Below are positions 35,148-44,918 of a stretch of 64,000 bases of DNA, in pieces. Positions within the stretch are counted from its first letter, which is position 1. The number at the start of each line of letters is the position of its first letter. The notes beneath the pieces are model-generated. The model made no database searches. It worked only from the letters and a program-made list of their open reading frames with translations, and was not told the DNA's origin. The position numbers and the translations under genes are program-made. The DNA comes from Lunatimonas salinarum (GTDB lineage Bacteria > Bacteroidota > Bacteroidia > Cytophagales > Cyclobacteriaceae), in NCBI RefSeq assembly GCF_017811155.1, contig NZ_JACVCV010000001.1, positions 372,001-436,000 of the forward strand, in the 5' to 3' direction.

Positions 35148-36156
35148 AGTGGAAAAAATAGATGCCCATATGCATATGTGGGAGGATTTTGACACCTTGT
35201 TTGCCGATCAGGCGATCCTTGATCATTTTTCGCTGGTAAACGTAAGCGTTTTTACCACCCCCACCCAAAGTCCGAGACAACAGGATGAATTCTCGCTCAG
35301 CATACTCCCCCGATACCTTGGCAAGGTCCATTTTATCACTACATTTTCGTTGGAGGGCTTTCACCAACCCGGATGGGTGGAATCTGTGGTAGTTTATCTG
35401 TCCGAGATGGTAGGCAAAGGCGCAATTGGGGTAAAGGTCTGGAAAAACATCGGAATGGACCTGAGGGATAAGAACGGCGATTTTGTCATGATCGACCATC
35501 CTGCCTTCAAACCGATCATCGAGTTCCTCATCCAACAAAACATCCCGCTACTGGCACACCTAGGTGAACCAAAAAATACTTGGCTGCCCCTCGAACAAAT
35601 GACGGTGCAAGGCGACCGGGCTTATTTCAGGGAAAATCCCGAATACCACATGTTTTTGCATCCTGAATACCCCAATTACGACCAACAAATTGCGGCCCGT
35701 GACCGCCTCCTTGAGAAACATCCGACGCTTAATTTTATCGGGGCCCACTTGGGAAGCTTGGAATGGAGTGTGCAGGAACTGGCCAAAAGGCTAGATAGAT
35801 ACCCGCACATGAACGTGGACCTTGCGGAACGCATCTCTCACTTGCAGCATCAGGCAGTAAGCGACGGGCAAAGTGTCCGCGATTTTTTGATCAATTACCA
35901 AGACCGTATTTTATACGGGACCGACCTTAGAAGCAACGCTCTCGATATAACGACGAAAGGGCTAACTACTAAATCCGACCTGATGGAACATGCCCATCAG
36001 GTTTGGCTTCGGCATTGGCGCTTCTTCGTGACCGACGAAAAGATGGAGGCGCCCAAAGTTACAGGAAGCTTTCGCGGAATGAAGCTCCCGAAAACGGTTG
36101 TAGACAAAATTTATCGGACAAATGCACTTCGTTGCTATCCAAAGTTGGCAGAATAG
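35110..36156 (+). CDS. Amidohydrolase-family TIM-barrel protein
   Basis: A 348-residue metal-dependent hydrolase. The opening 'KIDAHMHMWEDF' gives the HxH metal motif (residues 18-20), 'LLAHLGEP' and 'NFIGAHLGSLEWS' give two further His ligands and 'LYGTDLRSN' near residue 275 the catalytic Asp. This set fits the amidohydrolase_2 group (ACMSD-like decarboxylases and lactonases). No partner genes point to the substrate. It begins within the broken hepT gene and is followed by a small hairpin at 36158-36182. Cytoplasmic; no signal peptide. Confidence 0.83.
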   Translation: MTTQYYTLEDFRKVEKIDAHMHMWEDFDTLFADQAILDHFSLVNVSVFTTPTQSPRQQDEFSLSILPRYLGKVHFITTFSLEGFHQPGWVESVVVYLSEMVGKGAIGVKVWKNIGMDLRDKNGDFVMIDHPAFKPIIEFLIQQNIPLLAHLGEPKNTWLPLEQMTVQGDRAYFRENPEYHMFLHPEYPNYDQQIAARDRLLEKHPTLNFIGAHLGSLEWSVQELAKRLDRYPHMNVDLAERISHLQHQAVSDGQSVRDFLINYQDRILYGTDLRSNALDITTKGLTTKSDLMEHAHQVWLRHWRFFVTDEKMEAPKVTGSFRGMKLPKTVVDKIYRTNALRCYPKLAE

Positions 36157-36157
36157 G

Positions 36158-36182
36158 AATAGGTAGCCCTATACCTATCCAG
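36158..36182. other. Small hairpin after the amidohydrolase stop
   Basis: Seven-base-pair stem (ATAGGTA / TACCTAT) extended by two G-C pairs past a single bulge, directly after the stop codon at 36156. There is no T-run on either side, so a role in termination is uncertain. Confidence 0.35.
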
Positions 36183-36402
36183 CTTCGTGCAGCAAATCCT
36201 ACAAAAGGACAAAATTATCTATTATATTTTTTGACAAATTTAAAAAGATACCTAACTTATGAAGCCATAAGCCACTATTATTTCGGCATTTGCGAAGATA
36301 TGCGAATCAATCCCTACTTTGGGAATTTGATGTGAAAAGTGTTGCCTGAAGCCGAGCAAACCATTTGTTTGTTTCACCCGATTTCGCTGCTTTTAATCAA
36401 CT

Positions 36403-37413
36403 ATGCAGGACGCTGACTTCCAACAAGGGTTTTTTGATCACTTGAAACCCCTTATCGCCCCACACAAATCTTTGGTCCATGAAATTTCGGACATGTTGAA
36501 CATCAGCCTGGATTCTGCATATCGCCGGATACGAGGAGAAAAAATAATTAACCTGAATGAGATTCGAAAGATCTGTGAGTACTTCCAACTTTCGTTGGAT
36601 CAATTGCTAAACCTGAACACCAAAGCGATATTGTTTCATGGAAAGCTAAATAATAGCGGGCCAGATCGCTTTCAAGTATGGTTGGAGGATATGCTGTTGC
36701 AATTGGAAATGGTAAATAGATACAAAGAAAAACACGTATATTTCCTATTGAAGGATATCCCACCGTTTTACCACTTTTACCATCCAGAGTTGGCCGCTTT
36801 TAAGTTTTTCTTCTGGATGAAATCGATACTACATTATGACGAACTAAAAGACCAAGTATTCGATTCATCTGTACACAGATACCCAAACCTGTACCATCTT
36901 GGCCTGCAAATAACAAAACTCTACAACCAAATCCCCTGCACAGAAATCTGGAACCCGGACAATATCCAAACCACCCTTCGCCAAATAGAGCTGTACGAGG
37001 AAATGGGAAATTTCGTGCGTCAGGAGGATTCCAAAATTCTCTACCAACAGGTTTTGGAAATGATCGAACACATCGAACAGCAGGCCGAAAGCGGACTCAA
37101 ATTCGGTATGCATGGCCACCCGGACGAGTCATCGGGAACTTTCCGGCTTCTCACAAACCAGTTCATCTTGGGAGACAACACATTTATGGCTGAGTTGGAC
37201 GGGCAACGGATCACCTACCTTAACCACAGCGTCATCTATTTTCTTGGTTCCTTTGATCCCAATTTAAACGATACCATGTTCAAAAGCTTGGATAACCTCA
37301 TCCGCAAATCCACTCTGATCAGTTCGGTGGGAGAAAAAGAAAGGTACCGGTTTTTTCGAAATATGAAGGCCCAGATAGGTGAGAAACTCAATCGGTTTGA
37401 AATAATCCCTTAA
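36403..37413 (+). CDS. Helix-turn-helix regulator-like protein of unknown specificity
   Basis: A 336-residue protein. Residues 20-70 form an XRE/BetR-like helix-turn-helix ('LVHEISDMLNISLDSAYRRIRGEKIINLNEIRKICEYFQLSLDQLL' type spacing). The remaining 260 residues are rich in aromatic residues and helices, with no domain I recognise; they may bind a ligand or partner. Proteins of this form are common, mostly unstudied, in Bacteroidota. It converges on glgP with 37 bases between stops, and no partner gene is adjacent, so a target cannot be named. Confidence 0.72.
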   Translation: MQDADFQQGFFDHLKPLIAPHKSLVHEISDMLNISLDSAYRRIRGEKIINLNEIRKICEYFQLSLDQLLNLNTKAILFHGKLNNSGPDRFQVWLEDMLLQLEMVNRYKEKHVYFLLKDIPPFYHFYHPELAAFKFFFWMKSILHYDELKDQVFDSSVHRYPNLYHLGLQITKLYNQIPCTEIWNPDNIQTTLRQIELYEEMGNFVRQEDSKILYQQVLEMIEHIEQQAESGLKFGMHGHPDESSGTFRLLTNQFILGDNTFMAELDGQRITYLNHSVIYFLGSFDPNLNDTMFKSLDNLIRKSTLISSVGEKERYRFFRNMKAQIGEKLNRFEIIP

Positions 37414-37450
37414 CAACCCGGTCATTCCAAGATACCACGCCCTAACACCG

Positions 37451-39976
37451 CTATTCCCACCAACGGATCAAATCGACCTCCAACGGATAGGATAACCCCT
37501 GTAACTTAGGAATCATTCGAACCGAATAGTGCTCCTGCGAACGATCAGTTGCAAAATACAATGAATAGGATGTATGTCCGTTTTTTTCGTCAAAATCTCC
37601 CTTGTCGAAAACCCATGTTTCTTGCTGATACCCATCGGTTGCCTCGGCATACAATTGGAATGCTATCCAATCCGGGTTCATCCGACCAAGCCCGACCACA
37701 AGGGACACCCGCCGCCCCGATGTTTCCTCAGTCCAGACTTTATGTTCAAACATGATTCCATCCCAATTTGCATGCAGCTCCGCCCTTTCCTGCAAAAACC
37801 GCTCCGAACGCTCCCCGCTTTGGATGGCCCTTTCCATGTAGCGGGTTGCAGCGGGAAGATAGTAGGATTCGGTATATTCGCGGACAGCCCTGTTTGCCGA
37901 AAAGCGCGGCGTAAGGACTGACATACTGCACCGTATTTTGTCCACCCATTTTTCCGGAATCCCATGCGCGTTTCGCTCATAAAATTCAGGCACCACCTGC
38001 TGTTCCAGCAGCCGAATCAACTGCTCTGCTTCCCAATCATCCCATGTAGGATCCCCTTCATGATCCTGCTGATCTCCCAAGGCCCACCCAAACGAAGGTT
38101 CATAGGCCTCTGCCCACCACCCATCCAGTGTGGACAGGTTGAGACCACCATTTACTAAAACCTTCATACCACTCGTTCCCGATGCTTCCCAAGGGCGTTT
38201 GGGAGTGTTAAGCCATACATCTACCCCGCGCACAAGCTGCTTGGCTACTGCCATATCGTAATCACTTAAAAACCCTACCTTGCCGTGTAGTCCAAACTCA
38301 CGAATAAAGGTCACCCACTCCCGGATAAGGCCGGTACCCACTTGATCCCCCGGTCCCGCCTTACCGGCAATAAATAGCTGAACCGGCCGATCTGAGTTTC
38401 TTAGCAACGCGGCAAACCTGTCTTTTCTCATTAGCAGCAAATTGCTTCGCTTATAGGCTACAAACCTCCGGGCAAAACCCAAAGTTAGGGCATCTTTCGA
38501 AAATAGCTGCTCCGACTGTGCGGCTAGGCTTTCCTGCCCCCCCAACTTATATTGATTTGCCAAATGCCGTCTTGCAAAATTGACCAGATGCGACCTTGAT
38601 TCATTTCTCATCTCCCACAAATCGATCGATGGCACCTTGGATATCTTGGCGGACACCGTCTCCAAATCGCCTCGCCACCGGTCCTTCCCACAGGCCTCCG
38701 TCCATAGTCTGTCTGAAAACTTACCATCCCAAGTGGCCATATGAACACCGTTGGTAACGTGTCCGATGGGAACTTCAGATAGAGGCCACCGTGGAAACAG
38801 TCCGCTAAACAACTTTCTACTGACCTCACCATGTAGTTTGCTTACCGCATTTACCCCCGTACTTCCCCTAATGGCCAGAAAGGCCATGTTGAAAGGCTCA
38901 TTTTCGTCATGCGGATGCCTTCTCCCCAATGTCATCAGGGAATGAAGATCGATGTTTAGCTCGCTCGTCGCATAATCACCTAAAAATTGCCCAACGAGAC
39001 TGGCATCAAACCGGTCAAACCCTGCCGGTACGGCAGTGTGGGTGGTAAAAACGTTTCCTGCTCGGGTCAATTCCAGGGCATCCCAGAAAGAAACCCCATA
39101 CGTTTCTTTGTACCAATTAGCCCTTTCGAGTACCAGAAAGGCAGCATGCCCTTCGTTTAGATGGCATACATCCGGCAGCTCACCTAGCGCTTGCAACAGC
39201 CTCCACCCCCCAATGCCCAAAATGATCTCCTGCTTGATGCGGTGGTCGGGGCCACCGCTGTAGATTTCGTTGGTAATCGTTCGGTGCACAGGGAGATTTG
39301 CCGGATCATTGCTATCCAACAGATACAGCTTCACTCTTCTGGCGCAAACTTCCCAACACCTCAACCAAATGGTGAAGCCGCCAAATCGAACCTGCACGCG
39401 TAACCACTCCCCATCCGCCTTACGCAAAGGAGACACGGGCACCTGACCTGGTTCGTTGTATGGCTGCCGCACTTGCTGGTTCCCAAACCGATCAATTTCC
39501 TGACGGAAATACCCCTGCTGATAAAACAGCCCCACACCGACCACCGGAACACCCAGCTCACTGGCAGCCTTGAGTTGATCGCCCGCCACATTACCCAGCC
39601 CTCCCACATAGATGGGAAGGCCCTCATCCAGCATAAATTCCATGCTGAAATAAGCCACTCGCCGCAAGTGGCTTTCCAAATAGGTTTGCTGAAACCAAGC
39701 TGGACATTGGTAAGCGGCTTCCCTTTCCTTGATTAATTCCTCCAAAAGTTCCAAAAATTGCGGTTGGGAGAACACATAAATAAGCCTATCCATGGAAACA
39801 CGCTTCAACATCAACCACGGATTTTTGGTGGCCCGCCAGAGTGCCGGGTCAATCTGTCTCCATAATGTGTCCGTCACGTGGCTCCATGACCAACGAATAT
39901 CCAGCGCCAACTTTTTTAGCAGGCCCAATTCGCGGCTATATTGATGGTGGAAATCTTCTAGTGCGGAATTGTCCAT
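37451..39976 (-). CDS. glgP: Alpha-glucan phosphorylase
   Basis: An 841-residue phosphorylase of the bacterial alpha-glucan type, with an N-terminal DUF3417-like part (residues 1-110, 'SWSHVTDTLWRQIDPALW') and the GT35 core. 'FSMEFMLDEGLPIYVGGLGNVAGDQLKAAS' marks the N-terminal lobe, 'HLNEGHAAF' the active-site His region and 'EASGTSGMKVLVNGG' the pyridoxal-phosphate lysine (about residue 604). It releases glucose-1-phosphate from glycogen or maltodextrin in the cytoplasm. No other glycogen genes are adjacent. Confidence 0.93.
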   Translation of the reverse strand: MDNSALEDFHHQYSRELGLLKKLALDIRWSWSHVTDTLWRQIDPALWRATKNPWLMLKRVSMDRLIYVFSQPQFLELLEELIKEREAAYQCPAWFQQTYLESHLRRVAYFSMEFMLDEGLPIYVGGLGNVAGDQLKAASELGVPVVGVGLFYQQGYFRQEIDRFGNQQVRQPYNEPGQVPVSPLRKADGEWLRVQVRFGGFTIWLRCWEVCARRVKLYLLDSNDPANLPVHRTITNEIYSGGPDHRIKQEIILGIGGWRLLQALGELPDVCHLNEGHAAFLVLERANWYKETYGVSFWDALELTRAGNVFTTHTAVPAGFDRFDASLVGQFLGDYATSELNIDLHSLMTLGRRHPHDENEPFNMAFLAIRGSTGVNAVSKLHGEVSRKLFSGLFPRWPLSEVPIGHVTNGVHMATWDGKFSDRLWTEACGKDRWRGDLETVSAKISKVPSIDLWEMRNESRSHLVNFARRHLANQYKLGGQESLAAQSEQLFSKDALTLGFARRFVAYKRSNLLLMRKDRFAALLRNSDRPVQLFIAGKAGPGDQVGTGLIREWVTFIREFGLHGKVGFLSDYDMAVAKQLVRGVDVWLNTPKRPWEASGTSGMKVLVNGGLNLSTLDGWWAEAYEPSFGWALGDQQDHEGDPTWDDWEAEQLIRLLEQQVVPEFYERNAHGIPEKWVDKIRCSMSVLTPRFSANRAVREYTESYYLPAATRYMERAIQSGERSERFLQERAELHANWDGIMFEHKVWTEETSGRRVSLVVGLGRMNPDWIAFQLYAEATDGYQQETWVFDKGDFDEKNGHTSYSLYFATDRSQEHYSVRMIPKLQGLSYPLEVDLIRWWE

Positions 39977-40156
39977 AAGAAAATCGGTAGTAGTTAAAAA
40001 GAAATCAAGGGTTTGTAAACTCCAATATATCGAAAAATGACGAAATTTACCGCGTATCCAAAAAAAGGGTGAAAATCAACGAAACACTAGTCGTTTTCTC
40101 CGGGCACGAAGTATTCTTCATAATTCAATACTCCCCTTATAACCCACTTATCACCA

Positions 40157-41749
40157 ATGTCCTACACTTCCCTCATTATCCGAAAAAGCCTCGTCCAAGT
40201 AATTGCACTATTCGTTCTCTCCATGGCACCCACTTTGGCGCAGCGTGTGGTCGTAAATCCTTATCTGCAAAATGCCAGGCCTAACAGCATACACATAAGC
40301 TGGGAAACAGACAGCGGAGAGGAAAGTATCGTCGAATACGGACTGTCCAAAAAACTTGACCTGAACACAACGGGAATCCACACCTATGTGGCGTATGAAA
40401 ACTCTATCCTACACCATGTCGGGTTAACCGAATTGCAGAGTAACACCCGGTATTTTTACCGCGTAAAAACCGGAGGCTTTACTTCCGCCCTATACGAGTT
40501 TACCACCCCTCCGAACCCCACCACCGACCCGCTGTCTCCGTTTCAGATAGTCGTATTCAGCGACTCTCAAATTGATGGACAGTTACCTGACAAGTTGGAA
40601 GAAACCGTGCATCAGGGCATTCTGAAATACTTTAATGCCAGTCCACAAAACCCTTTGAATGACAACTTGGCTTTCGTCATGGTAACTGGTGACTTGGTAG
40701 CTAGGGGAAAAATCTACGAACAATGGCCTCAGCATTTCTTCCGGCCAACGGCTCCTCTTTTCAACCATGTGCCCGTTTACCCGGTAACGGGCAACCACGA
40801 AGATAATTCTGATTATTTTTTCAAATACTTTCACCTGCCCCAAAACGGAAATGCCGCCTACGATGGCCATTGGTGGTACAAGGACCATGCAAACGTCCGG
40901 GTCATTGGCCTGGATTCGAACACACCCTATCGTATCAAAGAGCAAATCGACTGGCTGACGGAGGTATTGGAAAAAACCTCCTCTGATCCCCATATAGATT
41001 TTGTTTTTCTACAGATACATCACCCCTTCAAGACAGAGTTTTGGCTGGTGGGTGAATTGGAATATACCCGACAGGTCATCGACCTATTGGAGAAATTTAC
41101 CGAAGTGTCGGGAAAACCCTCGGCCCATTTGTTCGGACACACCCATGCGTATTCACGGGGGCAGTCCAGGGACTACAGGCATCTTTGGGTCAATGTGGCC
41201 TCCGCAAGCGGGCGAATTGACTATTGGGGCGAATACGCACAGCGCAACTACGCGGAATTCAGCGTATCCCAGCCGGAATACGGATTTGTCGTCATCGAGG
41301 TAGACCCAAACAAGGACAACCCTTCCTTCACCCTCAAGCGCATCAGCCGGGGAAATGAATATACCCCAAAAGACAACGAACTAAGCGACCAAGTAACGGT
41401 TTGGAGGTATGGAATCAAACCCGACCAGCCTAGTACCAAGGGCGTAGTCGGAAATGGGGTGGACGGTCAGACCATTTTAAAGGCCTCCGGCTTTGCCAGC
41501 AAGCGACAGGGAGCCGTTCATTATGCCTCCCATTGGCAGATTGCTACTACACCAGATTTCCAGGAAATACTTCACGAAAGCTGGAAACAATCCGAAGACT
41601 ACTTCTACAACGTAAACCAGCAGGCCGGTGACGATCTCACGGATGAGCTGATTCTGCGGGTACCTCGTGTTCCAGACCGTTACTTCCGAGTAAGGTACCG
41701 CGACCAACACCTGGAATGGAGCGACTGGTCCGAACCAGAAAAGTTTTAG
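40157..41749 (+). CDS. Secreted metallophosphoesterase with N-terminal fibronectin III-like domain
   Basis: A 530-residue exported protein (signal peptide within residues 1-28, ending in TLAQ). Residues 30-118 fit the purple acid phosphatase N-terminal domain ('NPYLQNARPNSIHISWETD', 'LTELQSNTRYFYRVKT'). The calcineurin-like core follows with the metal ligands in 'VFSDSQ' (about 133), 'VTGDLVARG', 'PVTGNHE' (about 212), 'QIHHPF' (about 289) and 'FGHTHAYSRG' (about 328). It is likely a periplasmic or surface phosphatase or phosphodiesterase. The C-terminal 100 residues are a further beta-rich domain. A strong terminator follows. Confidence 0.88.
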   Translation: MSYTSLIIRKSLVQVIALFVLSMAPTLAQRVVVNPYLQNARPNSIHISWETDSGEESIVEYGLSKKLDLNTTGIHTYVAYENSILHHVGLTELQSNTRYFYRVKTGGFTSALYEFTTPPNPTTDPLSPFQIVVFSDSQIDGQLPDKLEETVHQGILKYFNASPQNPLNDNLAFVMVTGDLVARGKIYEQWPQHFFRPTAPLFNHVPVYPVTGNHEDNSDYFFKYFHLPQNGNAAYDGHWWYKDHANVRVIGLDSNTPYRIKEQIDWLTEVLEKTSSDPHIDFVFLQIHHPFKTEFWLVGELEYTRQVIDLLEKFTEVSGKPSAHLFGHTHAYSRGQSRDYRHLWVNVASASGRIDYWGEYAQRNYAEFSVSQPEYGFVVIEVDPNKDNPSFTLKRISRGNEYTPKDNELSDQVTVWRYGIKPDQPSTKGVVGNGVDGQTILKASGFASKRQGAVHYASHWQIATTPDFQEILHESWKQSEDYFYNVNQQAGDDLTDELILRVPRVPDRYFRVRYRDQHLEWSDWSEPEKF

Positions 41750-41786
41750 GATAGGCCACTGTCTTTTGACAATCCATGGCGTTCGC

Positions 41787-41833
41787 AGCGTCCAGAAAGA
41801 CGTCCAAGTCGTCTTTCTGGACGCTCTTTTTTT
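41787..41833 (+). terminator. Intrinsic terminator after the metallophosphoesterase gene
   Basis: Perfect 16-base-pair stem (41787-41802 with 41810-41825), 7-base loop, then CTTTTTTT. It starts 38 bases after the stop at 41749. Confidence 0.92.
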
Positions 41834-42036
41834 AGCTAGACCAAAAACGGGTTGGATAAAGTGACTAAGACTTACCTCTGCGGTCGATATCCCATTAGCA
41901 TATATTAACACGGAAATTTTTCGCAGGTGAAAGGCAGGCTGTACCTTAGTCAGTCAAAGTCTGGTGGTATATAAACTGGTCGGAGGGCATTTCACATGCC
42001 GTAGATAGGATTTTCTTTACCACTGTAAACAATCGC

Positions 42037-42774
42037 TTGTCTATGAGATCCATCCTACTTTTTTCCTTACTATTCACTACCGCCTTTTCTGTTCAGAGCC
42101 AAGTGCTGACAGGGAATATCATAGATGTATTCGATCATTCCTACCTACAGGGAGTAAAGGTGGAGAATATGCGGACAGCTGCAACTTTCACCAGTGGTCA
42201 CCTTGGGCATTTCCGCATGGAGGTGGTACCGGGAGATTCAGTAGTGTTTAGCAAAGAGGGCTATGTTACCCATACAATAGTGGTTAATGAAACAAACCAC
42301 CAAGTGGTTTCCATGATCTTTGATGCTGTGGGGTTGCCTACCGTTAGCGTTTATGGCGAACGACCATCTATCTATATACCGGGTGTTTCCCTTGACAAGG
42401 ATCCGACCAGAAAACCAATGGGCCCGGGAAGGATTATGCCCGGCCACAGTGGGTCTCTTACAGAGATGACACCGGGCTTCACCATAGACGGCCCTATCTC
42501 CTATTTTACCAAAAGAGAAAGAAACAAAAGACAGTACAAGCGGGCTTTGGAAAAAGCCACTAGGCAAGCCGCCTATTTGGAGATCATACGATCAGATTCC
42601 ATAAAGCAGGTTTTAATGGACCGCTTCGAGCTTCGCGAACCCGAGCTGGACGAATGGATCATCGGATTCAATAGGTACCACCGTGAACACGAATTTTTGG
42701 ATATGGACCATGAGACGGTTCTCGGACTGCTGTATGAGTACCTAAACCAACATGCCATAAGGGGCAGGGAATAA
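42037..42774 (+). CDS. Exported protein with carboxypeptidase-like regulatory (CarbopepD_reg) domain
   Basis: A 245-residue protein with a signal peptide ('RSILLFSLLFTTAFSVQSQ'). Residues 22-100 match the carboxypeptidase D regulatory-like fold ('VLTGNIIDVFDHSYLQGVKVENM', 'GHFRMEVVPGDSVVFSKEGYVTHTI'), a beta-sandwich found at the N-terminus of TonB-dependent receptors and in stand-alone envelope proteins. The rest is helical, charged and without a known domain. Stand-alone in context. Function not known. Confidence 0.78.
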   Translation: MSMRSILLFSLLFTTAFSVQSQVLTGNIIDVFDHSYLQGVKVENMRTAATFTSGHLGHFRMEVVPGDSVVFSKEGYVTHTIVVNETNHQVVSMIFDAVGLPTVSVYGERPSIYIPGVSLDKDPTRKPMGPGRIMPGHSGSLTEMTPGFTIDGPISYFTKRERNKRQYKRALEKATRQAAYLEIIRSDSIKQVLMDRFELREPELDEWIIGFNRYHREHEFLDMDHETVLGLLYEYLNQHAIRGRE

Positions 42775-42810
42775 AAAGCTGTTTGGACAATAAAATCCTT
42801 TAGGTGATTC

Positions 42811-42835
42811 AAAAAAACACCCTCAATTTGAGGGT
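42811..42835 (-). terminator. Intrinsic terminator for the minus strand
   Basis: Seven-base-pair stem (ACCCTCA at 42819-42825 with TGAGGGT at 42829-42835, 3-base loop). The plus strand has seven A residues at 42811-42817, so on the minus strand the stem is followed by a U7 tract. It lies 130 bases downstream of the small minus-strand gene at 42965-43186 and supports its transcription. Confidence 0.7.
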
Positions 42836-42964
42836 TGCTAGGGGGACTTTGCTCATCTATTTCCCTGCCGGCACTGAGCAATGCTATGGATATAACGTGA
42901 AAGAAAATCAGGAGTGAAAAACCTATTGCTTTATTGCCATCTAGACGTGAGGGTGGTCTTCTAC

Positions 42965-43186
42965 CTAGGCATCTCCCTTCTTCAGGTGACCAAACCTGAA
43001 CAGTGCGAACAACTTAAGTACAATCGATAGACTGAAGAAAATAATCCATACGGCCACGTTAAGCTTCCCATAGATCATCCCATAGAGCATGTATAACCAT
43101 CCCAAGATTAAGATCAACGCCAATAACAGAAATTGGAAGTTGTTCAGAAATCGAAGAACCAATCTAAGCAAACGTTTTATTCCCAT
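42965..43186 (-). CDS. Small two-helix membrane protein
   Basis: A 73-residue protein with two hydrophobic segments (about residues 18-36 and 44-63) separated by a short 'MIYGKLN' turn, and basic ends (MGIKRLLRLVLR... and HLKKGDA). It has no recognisable family. Support for being real comes from its composition, the isolated position, and a minus-strand terminator 130 bases downstream. Its neighbours are not related in function. Confidence 0.5.
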   Translation of the reverse strand: MGIKRLLRLVLRFLNNFQFLLLALILILGWLYMLYGMIYGKLNVAVWIIFFSLSIVLKLFALFRFGHLKKGDA

Positions 43187-43373
43187 AACTCAAAGAAAGA
43201 ACTCCTCACTGAAAAAACATTTCAGTGGCAAAATAAAATGCTCATTTTTTGATCGACATCATTTATAGTGAAAGCACTAATCCAGTATCAAAACGCAGCT
43301 CGGATATGCCAGAATAAATGGAATCTGATGGTGTGAGGTTGGTTATCCAAAACTTTACTATACACATCCCCTA

Positions 43374-44795
43374 TTAGGGTGTTTCTAGACGTGACTCAAG
43401 GTTTGTAGGGGCAGGAACCAAGTTGCTTCGGTGTTTCTCTACCATCTCAGCTATTTCCTCCAATACCTCCGGATGCTCAGCGGCAAGGTCATATTGTTCT
43501 CCGGGGTCATGCTGTACCTGGTACAGTTTAGCCTGGTCCAAAACCTCCATTCGCTCGGGATAGCCACGGGGATTGTTTTGGAAAAAATGGGCCTTATAGG
43601 AACCCTTTCTGGCTCCAAAGAGCCGGGTACCATGATAGAAATACATTTCCTCGCGCGGGGATGGCAATCCTTCAATCAAGGATCCACTCAAGTCGTAGCC
43701 ATCGTAAACTCGGTCATCCGGCAGGGCGATATTGGCAAGCGAGGCAATAGTAGGCAACAAATCCAAAGTACTGCCCATGCCCGTCACCATTCGTGGATGT
43801 ATCGTTCCCGGCCACCAAAAAATTGCCGGTTCCCGCACACCTCCCTCGTAACTGGTCCCCTTGGCTCCATAAAACAAGCCTGCACTTCCACCATGATCAT
43901 CATAGGCGACCCAAGGTCCGTTGTCCGAGGTAAATACCACCAGGGTATTTTCTGCCAGTCCGCTGGATCGCAGGTAATCTAAAATCTGTCCTACACCCCA
44001 ATCAATTTCCTCCACCACATCCCCATATAAACCCCGGTCACTAATCCCAACAAAATCCTCGGAAACGAAAAGGGGAACATGGGGCAGGTTGTGCGCCAAA
44101 TAGATAAAAAACGGTTGTTCCTTGTGCGAGTTCATAAATGCAATGGCCTCTTCCGTATACCGCTTGGTAATAGTAGTCTGGTCTGCCGGTCTTTCGATGA
44201 TTTCGGTATTGCGCATAAGGGGTACGTGGAAATACTCGATTTTGGCGTTCCAAAACCTCTCCCGTCGATCCAGATCGTTTACGGCGTCCATATCGTTACT
44301 GTAGGGAATGCCAAAATAGTAATCGAATCCGTGGCTGGTAGGAAGGAATGGCTCCAAATGGCCCAGATGCCACTTTCCTATCGCGGCTGTTGCGTAGCCC
44401 GCCGGCTTAAGAATTCTGGCGATGGTGTTTTCGGTTTGGGGCAGACCTCCAGCAGAATTTGGAAACAGCACCCGGCGAACATCACTGCACATACCGTTTC
44501 TAATCGGATATCTACCGGTCAGCAGGGCGGCCCTAGAGGGCGTGCACACATTTGCTGCCGAATAAAAATTGGTCCATTTCTGTCCTTCGGCTACCATGCG
44601 GTCTAGATGGGGCGTTTTTATACTGGGATGCCCGTAACTGGAAAGGTCCCCGTAACCCAAATCATCGGCAAATATAATCACCACATTGGGCGGACCCTCC
44701 CGATGAAAACCAGCATCAGAAGAGGGGTTACTGCAGGCAATAACGAATATCGAAAACAAGGCTCCAGACAGCACATTAGACAAAAAGGTTCGCAT
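43374..44795 (-). CDS. Sulfatase (type I, lipoprotein)
   Basis: A 473-residue formylglycine-dependent sulfatase. Lipoprotein signal with Cys21 (VIAC). The metal-binding start 'VVIIFADDLGYGDLSSYG' is at residues 38-54, and the maturation motif 'CTPSRAALLTGRYP' has its Cys at 84, the residue converted to formylglycine by an FGE-type enzyme. Further conserved parts are 'GKWHLGH' and 'VVFTSDNGPW'. It would remove sulfate esters from a polysaccharide or an aryl sulfate outside the cytoplasm. The maturation enzyme is not in the window. It probably stands alone, 124 bases from araD on the same strand. Confidence 0.92.
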   Translation of the reverse strand: MRTFLSNVLSGALFSIFVIACSNPSSDAGFHREGPPNVVIIFADDLGYGDLSSYGHPSIKTPHLDRMVAEGQKWTNFYSAANVCTPSRAALLTGRYPIRNGMCSDVRRVLFPNSAGGLPQTENTIARILKPAGYATAAIGKWHLGHLEPFLPTSHGFDYYFGIPYSNDMDAVNDLDRRERFWNAKIEYFHVPLMRNTEIIERPADQTTITKRYTEEAIAFMNSHKEQPFFIYLAHNLPHVPLFVSEDFVGISDRGLYGDVVEEIDWGVGQILDYLRSSGLAENTLVVFTSDNGPWVAYDDHGGSAGLFYGAKGTSYEGGVREPAIFWWPGTIHPRMVTGMGSTLDLLPTIASLANIALPDDRVYDGYDLSGSLIEGLPSPREEMYFYHGTRLFGARKGSYKAHFFQNNPRGYPERMEVLDQAKLYQVQHDPGEQYDLAAEHPEVLEEIAEMVEKHRSNLVPAPTNLESRLETP

Positions 44796-44918
44796 ATGAT
44801 TTTTCTACTTAAGATTTACATGTATTAAATTACTAAAATGCTCCGCCAACAAAAGGATTGGCGCCTAAATTTTCATGCAAGAAGCTGTTTAGCAAGGCAT
44901 TCCTGTTTCAGGTGTATC

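Noticed and set aside
36240-36285. Frame encoding 'AISHYYFGI' after the amidohydrolase, like the end of a HepT toxin
   Set aside because: Only nine residues match the general HepT pattern, the required Arg before the His is a Tyr, and the flanking residues do not fit, so it does not support a HepT gene split by the amidohydrolase.
36003-36335. 110-residue plus-strand frame overlapping the amidohydrolase end
   Set aside because: Most of it is a shadow of the amidohydrolase in another frame; the remainder has no coding character.
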